Positions 6,568-12,679 of a DNA stretch of 12,747 nucleotides are shown here, one piece after another (the first letter of the stretch is position 1; each line of letters starts with the position of its first letter). The position numbers and the translations under genes are program-made. Source of the DNA: CAXSEF01 sp964236535 (GTDB taxonomy: Bacteria; Pseudomonadota; Alphaproteobacteria; Acetobacterales; Acetobacteraceae). The notes under the pieces are model-generated. The model was given only the letters and a program-made list of their open reading frames with translations, was not told where the DNA came from and did not search any database. The stretch is from NCBI GenBank assembly GCA_964236535.1, contig CAXSEF010000091.1, forward strand, positions 1 to 12,747, given 5' to 3'.

Positions 6568-7382
6568 CAGGCCGCCGACCGGTCGCGGTCGGCGGCCTCG
6601 TGCGCCGGGTCGAAGCGCCGCCCCGACAGCATCGCGCGCCCGCGCCGCCAGGCGTCGTAGATCCCGCCCACCCCGGCGCCCCCGGCGAGCAGCGTGCGGA
6701 ACGGCGCCGGGTCGCGCCGCATCGCATCGCGCGCCAGCGCATCCATCGCGCTGTCCAGCCCCGCCTCCAGCGCCGCGGTCCCCAGCGCCACCGGCCCCTG
6801 CAGCGCCGCCGCCTCGATCGGCGCCCCGAAGCGCAGCAGCGCCTCCGGGCGGCTCTCGTTCCAGAACGGATACTCGATCGCCAGCGGCAGCAGCAGCGCC
6901 TGCGGCACCAGCCGCGCCAGATGCGCGAGCCCGGGGCGCAGCGTCACCGGGCGCTGCCGCGGATCGGCGAACTGCCCCTGCGCCGTCACCCACAGCACCC
7001 CCTTCGGATCGGCCAGCACCCGCTGCCCGAGGCGCAGGAAGGTCGCCGCACCCCGCCTGTCCCCCTCGATCCCGAACACGCCCATGCGCCGCAGCACCCC
7101 GTAGCGCCCGAGCGCCTGCGCCTCCATCGGCCCATGGCCCGGCCGCCCGCGCATCAGCCGGTTGTGCAGCAGGATCAGCATCGCCGGGTCCCACCATGAC
7201 GGATGGTTGGTGAACACGATCACCGGCCGCCCGTCCGGCAGCTCGGGCAGGCTCTCCCGGTGCAGCCGGACCGCGCGGAAATGCCGCGGCACGTACCACC
7301 GCAGGTAGTAGTTGAACACCGCCACCGCCAGCGCCGAACGCGCCTGCAGCGGATCGTCCCGGTCCGCCTCGCCAGCCCTCAT
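6567..7382 (-). CDS. PlsC-like acyltransferase of the carotenoid operon
   Basis: 271-residue member of the lysophospholipid acyltransferase (LPLAT/PlsC) superfamily, which transfers acyl chains from acyl-CoA or acyl-ACP to a hydroxyl. The catalytic Hx4D motif is seen as TNHPSWWD (H60, D65). The third motif, normally like FPEGTRS, is here VTAQGQFAD (132-140), so the usual glutamate is replaced by glutamine. GVFGIEGDRRG at about 101-111 corresponds to the second block. PLAIEYPFWNE (166-176) fits the fourth block. There is one short hydrophobic N-terminal stretch (about 15-25). In staphyloxanthin synthesis an acyltransferase (CrtO) acylates the sugar put on by CrtQ, and the neighbours support an analogous step here. 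The ATG at 7382 was chosen because further upstream the frame enters repeat R4. It lies 52 bases before the next gene. Phospholipid acylation is the main alternative. Confidence 0.85.
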   Translation of the reverse strand: MRAGEADRDDPLQARSALAVAVFNYYLRWYVPRHFRAVRLHRESLPELPDGRPVIVFTNHPSWWDPAMLILLHNRLMRGRPGHGPMEAQALGRYGVLRRMGVFGIEGDRRGAATFLRLGQRVLADPKGVLWVTAQGQFADPRQRPVTLRPGLAHLARLVPQALLLPLAIEYPFWNESRPEALLRFGAPIEAAALQGPVALGTAALEAGLDSAMDALARDAMRRDPAPFRTLLAGGAGVGGIYDAWRRGRAMLSGRRFDPAHEAADRDRSAA

Positions 7383-7395
7383 GCCGACAGGTCTT

Positions 7396-7558
7396 GGGCG
7401 TGACCGGCGAGGCAGGCAAGGCCAGAGGCTCCGCCTCCGGACTCCGCCAAAGGCCTGGCCTTTGGAATCCCTGTGTCTAACAGATGGGTTTCCAAAGGCC
7501 TCAGGCCTTTGGCGGGTCTGGGCAGCGCCCAGCCTTGCTTCGCCCGCCGGCCTTGCGA
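7396..7558 (+). repeat. Intergenic palindromic repeat, copy R4
   Basis: Begins GGGCGTGACCGGC then GAGGCAGGCAAGGCC. Inner hairpins are 7422-7440 (CCAGAGGC / GCCTCCGG, one mismatch), 7447-7465 (CCAAAGGCC / GGCCTTTGG) and 7492-7512 (CCAAAGGCCT / AGGCCTTTGG around one C). The right end is GCGGGTCTGGGCAGCGCCCAGCCTTGCTTCGCC written in two blocks at 7512-7543. The copy fills the whole gap between a desaturase stop (7559) and the acyltransferase start (7382), so it is transcribed inside the carotenoid operon. Confidence 0.88.
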
Positions 7559-9079
7559 TCAGGCCGCACGCGCGCCGGCCCGGTCGCTGTCGAGCGAGTC
7601 CGCCGCGATCCAGCCCGACATCAGCACCATCGGCATCCCCGGCCCCGGATGCGCCGCCCCGCCCGCCAGGTACAGCCCGCCGAGGTCGCGCGACCGGTTG
7701 CCCGGCTTGAACGCCCCGAAGAACGACCCGTGGCTCGCCAGCCCGTAGATCGCCCCGTCCAGCACCCGGTAGCGCTCGTGGATGTCCTGCGGCGTCAGCA
7801 CCCGCTCCACCCTGATCCGGCTCTCCAGGTCGGGCATCCCCGCGGTGCGCGCCAGCTTGTCGAGGATGACCCGCCGATACGCCGGCAGCATCCGCGACCA
7901 GTCGTGGTGCGGCCGCAGGTACGGCGTGTGCACCAGCACGTACAGCGCCTCGCCGCCCGCCGGCGCCACCCCCGGCTCGGTGCGCGACGGCGCCGCGATG
8001 TAGCAGGTCGGGTCCGGCGCCGGCTCGCCCCTCTTGTAGATGAAGTCGAACTCCTCCTCCGGATCGCGCGAGAACACGAAGTCATGGTGCGCCAGGTGCT
8101 CGTACCCCCGGTCGAGCCCCAGGTACAGCACCACCCCCGAGCACGCCGCCTCGCGCTTCCACCGCCGGGCGAACCCCGCCGCCGGCCGCCCGCCCACCAG
8201 CTCGCGGTAGGTGCGCACGCTGTCCATGTTCGACACCACCGCCGACAGCGCGACCGCCTCGCCGGCCTCGGTCACCACCCCGCTCACCCGCCCGCCGGCG
8301 CTGGCGATGCTGGCGATGCCGGTTCCCATCCGCGTCACCACGCCCAGCTCGTCGGCCAGCGCCTGCAGCGCCAGCGGCACCGCCCGCGTGCCGCCCATCG
8401 GGTACCAGATGCCCTCGTCGACCTGCATGTGCCCGATCGAGCACAGCACCGCCGGCGACCCGTACGGCGACGACCCCACGTACTGCACGAAATGGTCGAG
8501 CATCTGCGACACCCGCGCATCGGGCACCCGCTTCCTGATCTGCTTCGCCACCGTGGAGCCCATCTTCAGGCTCAGCACGTCCTTCAGCGTCGCCAGGTCC
8601 ATGCCCTTCCTGAAGTCGATGGTGTCGCGGATGTCCTCCACCGACCGCCAGAAGAAGAACTTCTCGCTGACGCCGTGCAGCCCCTCCGACATCTTCAGGA
8701 AATCCTGGTAGCCGCGCTCGGAACCCGGCGCATACTGCGCGAGGCTCGCCGACATCGCCGCGATGTTCTCCTGCAGGTCGAGCCGCGTGCCGTCGTCGAA
8801 GAAGCAGCGCCACTGCGGGTCGAGCCGGCGCAGGTCGAGCCGGTCGGACATCTTCACCCCCGCCTCGGCGAAGATGCGCTCCAGCACCGACGGCACGGTC
8901 AGGATCGTCGGCCCCATGTCGAAGCGGAAGCCGTCCTGCTCCCACTGCGCCGCCTTGCCGCCCAGCCAGTCGTTCTTCTCGAACAGGATCACCTTGTGGC
9001 CGCGCGCAGCCAGCACGCAGGCCGCCGCCAGCCCGCCTAGGCCCGCGCCGATCACGCCGACGGGAAGGGTCTCAGCCAT
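7559..9079 (-). CDS. CrtI/CrtN-type carotenoid desaturase or oxidase (first copy)
   Basis: 506-residue FAD-dependent amine-oxidase-like protein of the phytoene/diapophytoene desaturase family. The N-terminal Rossmann motif VGVIGAGLGGLAAA (7-20) is followed by FEKNDWLGGKAA and FRFDMGPTILTVPSV, typical of CrtI/CrtN. The C-terminal FAD motif is LYLAGGAAHPGPGMPMVLMSG, with H477. Length matches CrtN/CrtP/CrtI (about 490-510). Members either remove hydrogens from squalene-type or phytoene-type chains or oxidise terminal methyls (CrtP/CrtNb); the exact step cannot be read from motifs. With the paralogue next door, a glycosyltransferase and an acyltransferase, a C30 route with desaturation plus end-group oxidation is the best reading. 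The ATG at 9079 is at the very start of the FAD fold. It is separated from its neighbours by repeats R4 and R5. Confidence 0.9.
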   Translation of the reverse strand: MAETLPVGVIGAGLGGLAAACVLAARGHKVILFEKNDWLGGKAAQWEQDGFRFDMGPTILTVPSVLERIFAEAGVKMSDRLDLRRLDPQWRCFFDDGTRLDLQENIAAMSASLAQYAPGSERGYQDFLKMSEGLHGVSEKFFFWRSVEDIRDTIDFRKGMDLATLKDVLSLKMGSTVAKQIRKRVPDARVSQMLDHFVQYVGSSPYGSPAVLCSIGHMQVDEGIWYPMGGTRAVPLALQALADELGVVTRMGTGIASIASAGGRVSGVVTEAGEAVALSAVVSNMDSVRTYRELVGGRPAAGFARRWKREAACSGVVLYLGLDRGYEHLAHHDFVFSRDPEEEFDFIYKRGEPAPDPTCYIAAPSRTEPGVAPAGGEALYVLVHTPYLRPHHDWSRMLPAYRRVILDKLARTAGMPDLESRIRVERVLTPQDIHERYRVLDGAIYGLASHGSFFGAFKPGNRSRDLGGLYLAGGAAHPGPGMPMVLMSGWIAADSLDSDRAGARAA

Positions 9080-9096
9080 CGATCTGCCTCACGAAC

Positions 9097-9250
9097 GAGA
9101 GAAAGCACGCGAGGCCGGGGGCTCCGCCTCCGGATTCCGCCAGGCGCAGCACCCCTGGACCGGCCGCCGAAAGGCAGGGCCTGAAGCAGGTGGTTTCCAG
9201 AGGCCTCGGGCCTCCGGCGGGTCTGGGCAGAGCCCGGCCTTGCTTTCTCA
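9097..9250 (+). repeat. Intergenic palindromic repeat, copy R5
   Basis: Outer inverted ends are exact: GAGAAAGCA at 9099-9107 and TGCTTTCTC at 9241-9249. Inside are GGCTCCGCCTCCGGATTCCGCC (two blocks, 9119-9140), a diverged middle, TTTCCAGAGGCCTCGGGCCTCC with GGCGGGTCTGGGC, and AGAGCCCGGCCTTGC. The right end overlaps the TGA stop of the second desaturase (9250-9248), so the repeat end supplies or abuts the stop codon. It is transcribed between the two desaturase genes. Confidence 0.82.
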
Positions 9251-10825
9251 TGCCGGCTCCGCCAGCGCCGGCTCGTAGTCCGGCAGCGCCATCTTCGACG
9301 GCGCGCTCCAGTGCGGGTCGAGCCCGAGGTCCTCGGCCATCAGCCGCGCCGTGATCCTCGCGCTCTCGAAGATCACCGGCAGCCCGCTGCCCGGATGCGT
9401 CCCGCCGCCGACCAGGTACATGCCGTCGATGTCCTCGAACCGGTTGCGCGGCCTGCGGTGCAGCATCTGGTTCAGCGAGTGCGACAGGTTGAACGTCGCC
9501 CCGCGATGGATGCTCATGTCGCGCTCCCAGCCCACCGGCGTCAGCATCTTCTCGGTGACGATGCGCCGCTCGACGTCGCGCAGCCCGATCCGCTCCAGCC
9601 GCTCCAGCGTCATCGCCCGGAAGCGCGCCTGCTCGTTCGCCCAGTCCACGCCGTCGCCCGTCCGGTTGCCCACCGGCACCAGCACGTACAGCGTCGAGCA
9701 CCCCTTCGGCGCCAGCTCCGGATCGGTCACGCAGGCGTTCTGCACGTAGAACGAGGGGTCCGTGGGCGCCTCGCCACGCTCGATCTGGGCGAAGTTGCGC
9801 TGGCTGTCCTTCGACAGGTAGATCGTGTGGTGCGCGACGTCGTCGCTGGCGCCGTCGAGCCCCAGGTACAGCATGAACGTGGAGCAGGAGAACTTCTTGC
9901 CCGCGATCTTGCGGTCGCTCCACCGCCTGCGGATGCCGTCCGGCACCAGATGCGTCATCGCGTGGGCGAAGTCGGCGTTGAGCACCATCGCGTCGTGACG
10001 GATGTCGCCGCGCCCGGTGCGCACCCCGGCCGCGCGCCTGCCCTCGAACAGCAGCGTCTCCACCGGCTCGCCCAGCCGTATCCTCACCCCGAGGTCGCTG
10101 GCCACGTCCGCCATCGCCGCCATCACCGCCCCGGTGCCGCCGCGCGGATGGAACACGCCGTACTCGTATTCCATGAACGACAGGATGGTGAACAGGCTCG
10201 GGCAGCGGAACGGCGACATGCCCAGGTACTTGCTCTGGAACGAGAAGGCGAGACGCACCCGCTCGTCGTCGAAATGGCTCGCGAGGTCGGTGTTCACCGA
10301 ACGGTGCGGCCGCAGCAGCCTGAGCGACTTCAGCACCCCCGGCCGCATGTAGTCGCGCATCGAGTTGAACGCGTTCTCCAGCACCGGCCGGAATGCCGCC
10401 AGCTTGGCGCGGTTCTCCGCCATGAAGCGCGGCAGGGCCAGCGCGTCGTGCGGGTTGAGCCGGGCGATCTCGGCCGCCATGCGGGCGAGGTCCGGCGTCG
10501 CGTGCAGCTCGCCGCCCGCCTCGAAGATCAGGTGGTACTGCGGGTCGAGACGCATCAGCTCGACCTCGTCCTCCAGCACCCGGCCGCAGGCGGCGAAGAT
10601 GTCGGACAGCACCCGCGGATACAGGAAGAACGTCGGCCCCAGGTCGAAGCGGAACCGCCCCCGCGCGCTGTCCTGCGTCAGCGTCGCCGACCGACCGCCG
10701 ATCCGGTCGCGGCTTTCATACACCGTGACGTCGGCGCCGGCGCGAGCCAGCAGCATCGCAGCCGCGAGCCCGCCCGGTCCCGCACCGACGATGCCGATGC
10801 TGCGCGTCTTGCTGTGTGAAGCCAT
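9248..10825 (-). CDS. CrtI/CrtN-type carotenoid desaturase or oxidase (second copy)
   Basis: 525-residue FAD-dependent desaturase-family protein and first gene of the minus-strand carotenoid set. The Rossmann motif IGIVGAGPGGLAAAMLLA (10-27), then YESRDRIGGRSATL and FRFDLGPTFFLYPRVL, mark the CrtI/CrtN family. The C-terminal FAD motif is YLVGGGTHPGSGLPVIFESA, with H477. About 32 residues beyond this motif form a charged tail (DPHWSAPSKMALPDYEP). It is clearly divergent from the neighbouring copy (different second block and FAD motif), so the pair look like functionally distinct paralogues rather than a recent duplication. The GGGTHPGSGLP form is closer to classical desaturases, which hints that this copy is the desaturase and the other the end-group oxidase, but weakly. 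The ATG at 10825 fits the FAD fold start, with AGGGGA about 14 bases upstream. The stop TGA touches repeat R5. Confidence 0.9.
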   Translation of the reverse strand: MASHSKTRSIGIVGAGPGGLAAAMLLARAGADVTVYESRDRIGGRSATLTQDSARGRFRFDLGPTFFLYPRVLSDIFAACGRVLEDEVELMRLDPQYHLIFEAGGELHATPDLARMAAEIARLNPHDALALPRFMAENRAKLAAFRPVLENAFNSMRDYMRPGVLKSLRLLRPHRSVNTDLASHFDDERVRLAFSFQSKYLGMSPFRCPSLFTILSFMEYEYGVFHPRGGTGAVMAAMADVASDLGVRIRLGEPVETLLFEGRRAAGVRTGRGDIRHDAMVLNADFAHAMTHLVPDGIRRRWSDRKIAGKKFSCSTFMLYLGLDGASDDVAHHTIYLSKDSQRNFAQIERGEAPTDPSFYVQNACVTDPELAPKGCSTLYVLVPVGNRTGDGVDWANEQARFRAMTLERLERIGLRDVERRIVTEKMLTPVGWERDMSIHRGATFNLSHSLNQMLHRRPRNRFEDIDGMYLVGGGTHPGSGLPVIFESARITARLMAEDLGLDPHWSAPSKMALPDYEPALAEPA

Positions 10826-11084
10826 TCGGCCGTTGGTATCCCCTGTCCGACGGGTGCGGCCGCTGCCGCCCCTGCCAGCGCGTGAAATGGGAGGCAACGC
10901 GCGCTTGTCAGGCCCCGCCCCGCAACCCTCTGCGTGACCGCGACCCGCCCGCGTGCGTCCGTCGCGCAACAAGGCGGGGCGCGCCGGTGGCGTCAAGCCC
11001 CGCCCCGCCACCGATGCGCCCCCGGCCACGCTGGCGGCCCCGCCCCGGCGACGCTATGTCGGCCCGAACGGCACGGGGTTCGGC
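10826..11084. promoter_or_regulatory. Divergent control region between carotenoid operon and ExbD-like gene
   Basis: 259 bp with no coding features. It must contain the promoter of the minus-strand desaturase operon and probably that of the plus-strand ExbD-like gene, although no convincing -35/-10 pair is visible. Two direct repeats, TCAGGCCCCGCCCCGCAACC (10908-10927) and TCAAGCCCCGCCCCGCCACC (10993-11012), differ at two of 20 positions and are 85 bp apart. An inverted copy of the core, GGCGGGGCG (10973-10981), pairs with CGCCCCGCC (11001-11009), with a nested CGCC GGT GGCG hairpin at 10982-10992. These could be operator sites or simple GC-rich drift. Confidence 0.4.
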
Positions 11085-11711
11085 ATGGCACACGCGGAGC
11101 GGGAACGGCCGGTCCCCACGCGGCTCGCGCGCGCGGCACGCACCCTGGCCGTCCTCGCCCCGCTGGGCAGCGCCACGCCGCTCGCCGCGCCAGCCCTGGC
11201 GCAGCAGCGCCCGCCCGGAACCGTGTCCGGCCCCGCCGCCGCCCAGGACCCGGCGCTGCGTCAGCAGCTCGACATCCTGCGCGGCCGGGTCGACGAGCTC
11301 GGCATCGAGCTGCAGCGCCAGGAGCGCATGCTCGGCGCGCTGCTGGCCCGCCCGCCCGCCGGCCCCGCAGCCGCCGCCGACCCGCCCGCCGCACCCGCCC
11401 CGGCCCCCGACCCGCCCCGCGCCCCGCCGCCCGCAGCACAGCAGGCCCACCCGCAGCCCGACCCGCACGAGGCCGCCTCCCGCGCGCCCGCGCTGATCGT
11501 CATGGTGGGCAACGACGGGGCGCTGACCCTCGAGGGCCGGCCCGCCGCGCTGCCCACGCTCGACTACGCCCTGAAGGCCGCGGCCGCAGGCGACGTCACC
11601 CGCCGCGTGGTGGTGGGCGCGGAGCCGGAGGCGAGCCCGGCCCAGGTCGGCGAGGTCGTCGCCGCGGTGTCGCGCTCCGGATTCGGCCGCATCACCATCA
11701 CCGGACCCTGA
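11085..11711 (+). CDS. Secreted coiled-coil protein with ExbD/TolR-like C-terminal domain
   Basis: 208 residues. The N-terminus (1-39) reads as a signal peptide: arginines, then LAVLAPLGSATPLAAPALA with cleavage before QQ. Residues 56-89 (DPALRQQLDILRGRVDEL and on) look like a coiled coil, then 90-134 is a Pro/Ala-rich linker. Residues 135-207 resemble the periplasmic domain of ExbD/TolR: hydrophobic ALIVMVGNDGALTLEGRPA, then LPTLDYALKAA, RRVVVGAEPEASPAQVGEVV and AAVSRSGFGRITI, the strand-strand-helix-strand-helix-strand order of that fold. The membrane helix with the proton-carrying aspartate of true ExbD/TolR is absent, so it should not be a motor stator subunit. It may bind peptidoglycan or another envelope partner, but this is inference. 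The ATG at 11085 starts the signal peptide and follows GGGG; a longer frame from 10953 has no such support. No ExbB/TolQ gene is adjacent. Confidence 0.7.
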   Translation: MAHAERERPVPTRLARAARTLAVLAPLGSATPLAAPALAQQRPPGTVSGPAAAQDPALRQQLDILRGRVDELGIELQRQERMLGALLARPPAGPAAAADPPAAPAPAPDPPRAPPPAAQQAHPQPDPHEAASRAPALIVMVGNDGALTLEGRPAALPTLDYALKAAAAGDVTRRVVVGAEPEASPAQVGEVVAAVSRSGFGRITITGP

Positions 11712-11737
11712 ACGCCCTTGTGCCGACGGCCCCGGGT

Positions 11738-11790
11738 GAAGCAAGCCTGGGCCCCGCCCGGACCCGCCGGAGGGCGGAGCCCTCCGGACC
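11738..11790 (-). repeat. Half copy of the repeat family (R6), inverted
   Basis: GAAGCAAGCCTGGGC followed by CGCCCGGACCCGCC is the reverse complement of the right end of R1/R2. It runs into a perfect hairpin at 11767-11787, arms CCGGAGGGC and GCCCTCCGG with a GGA loop. It lies 26 bases after the ExbD-like stop and 50 bases before panB. The stem could stop or stabilise the upstream transcript, but no T-run follows. Confidence 0.7.
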
Positions 11791-11842
11791 CCTTCCTCCG
11801 GACAGATCATTTCCACCGCCCAGCCCGCAGCGGAACCCCCCC

Positions 11843-12679
11843 ATGTCCCGACACACCGAGATCCGCCGCCTCGCCATCCCCGCCCTGCGCGCCCGCAAGG
11901 GCGGCGAGAAGCTGGTCTGCCTGACCGCCTACACCGCGCCGATGGCCGCCCTGCTCGACCCCCACGTCGACGTCCTGCTGGTCGGCGACTCCCTCGGCAT
12001 GGTGGTCTACGGCCTGGAAACCACCATCGGCGTCACCCTCGACATGATGATCGCCCACGCCCGGGCGGTCGTGCGCGGCTCGGCCCGCGCCCTCGTCGTC
12101 GTCGACCTGCCGTTCGGCAGCTACGAGGCCGGTCCCGCCCAGGCCCACGCCAGCGCCGCCCGCGTCCTCGCCGAGACCGGCTGCCAGGCGGTCAAGCTCG
12201 AATCCTGCGACGGCATGGCCGAGACCATCGCCTTCCTCGCCGGCCGCGGCATCCCGGTGATGGGCCATGTCGGGCTGCGGCCCCAGGCCGCCCACGTCGA
12301 CGGCGGCTTCCGCGCCAAGGGCCGCACCGCGGCCGAACGCACCCGCGTGCTGGCCGAGGCACGCGACGCCGACCGCGCCGGCGCGTTCTCCATCGTCATC
12401 GAGGGCACCGCGCCCGACCTCGCCGACGAGATCACCCGCGCCGTCTCCGTGCCGACCATCGGCATCGGCGCCTCCCCCGGCTGCGACGGCCAGATCCTGG
12501 TCGCCGAGGACATGCTCGGCCTGTTCGAACGCACCCCGCGCTTCGTGCGCCGCTACGCCGATCAGCGCACCGACATCGACCGCGCGGTCGCGGCCTACGC
12601 GGCCGACGTGCGCGGCGGCACCTTCCCCGGCGACGCCGAAACCTACCGGCTGGCCGCGGCTCGGCACGATCCCGAGTGA
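11843..12679 (+). CDS. panB: 3-methyl-2-oxobutanoate hydroxymethyltransferase
   Basis: 278 residues. PanB transfers a hydroxymethyl group from methylene-tetrahydrofolate to alpha-ketoisovalerate to give ketopantoate, the first committed step to pantothenate and coenzyme A, in the cytoplasm. The TIM-barrel motifs are all present: LVGDSLGMVVYG (D49, magnesium ligand), VVVDLPFGSYE (D88), QAVKLE (E120, magnesium ligand), VMGHVGLRPQ and IVIEG (E187, where the catalytic glutamate lies), then PTIGIGASPGCDGQILV. These correspond to D45, D84, E114 and E181 of E. coli PanB. The ATG at 11843 follows CGGAA and gives the normal N-terminus. The stop is TGA at 12677-12679. panC is not seen within the window; the next bases are repeat. 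Length is standard for the family. Confidence 0.97.
   Translation: MSRHTEIRRLAIPALRARKGGEKLVCLTAYTAPMAALLDPHVDVLLVGDSLGMVVYGLETTIGVTLDMMIAHARAVVRGSARALVVVDLPFGSYEAGPAQAHASAARVLAETGCQAVKLESCDGMAETIAFLAGRGIPVMGHVGLRPQAAHVDGGFRAKGRTAAERTRVLAEARDADRAGAFSIVIEGTAPDLADEITRAVSVPTIGIGASPGCDGQILVAEDMLGLFERTPRFVRRYADQRTDIDRAVAAYAADVRGGTFPGDAETYRLAAARHDPE

Noticed and set aside
7559..10825. Tandem duplication of one desaturase gene
   Set aside because: The two proteins share only family motifs and differ throughout, so they are old paralogues, not a recent duplication.
10905..10910. TTGTCA as a -35 box
   Set aside because: No acceptable -10 element lies 16-18 bases downstream on the plus strand.
10953..11084. 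Longer N-terminus for the ExbD-like protein
   Set aside because: The extra 44 residues are basic and unstructured and would hide the signal peptide; they also cover the GC-rich repeats of the control region.
11767..11787. Intrinsic terminator after the ExbD-like gene
   Set aside because: The stem is perfect but no T-run follows, and the hairpin belongs to the repeat family; it is annotated only as a repeat fragment.
11807..12667. Minus-strand open frame opposite panB
   Set aside because: It is a shadow of a fully convincing PanB, with low-complexity Gly/Asp/Ala content and no family motif.
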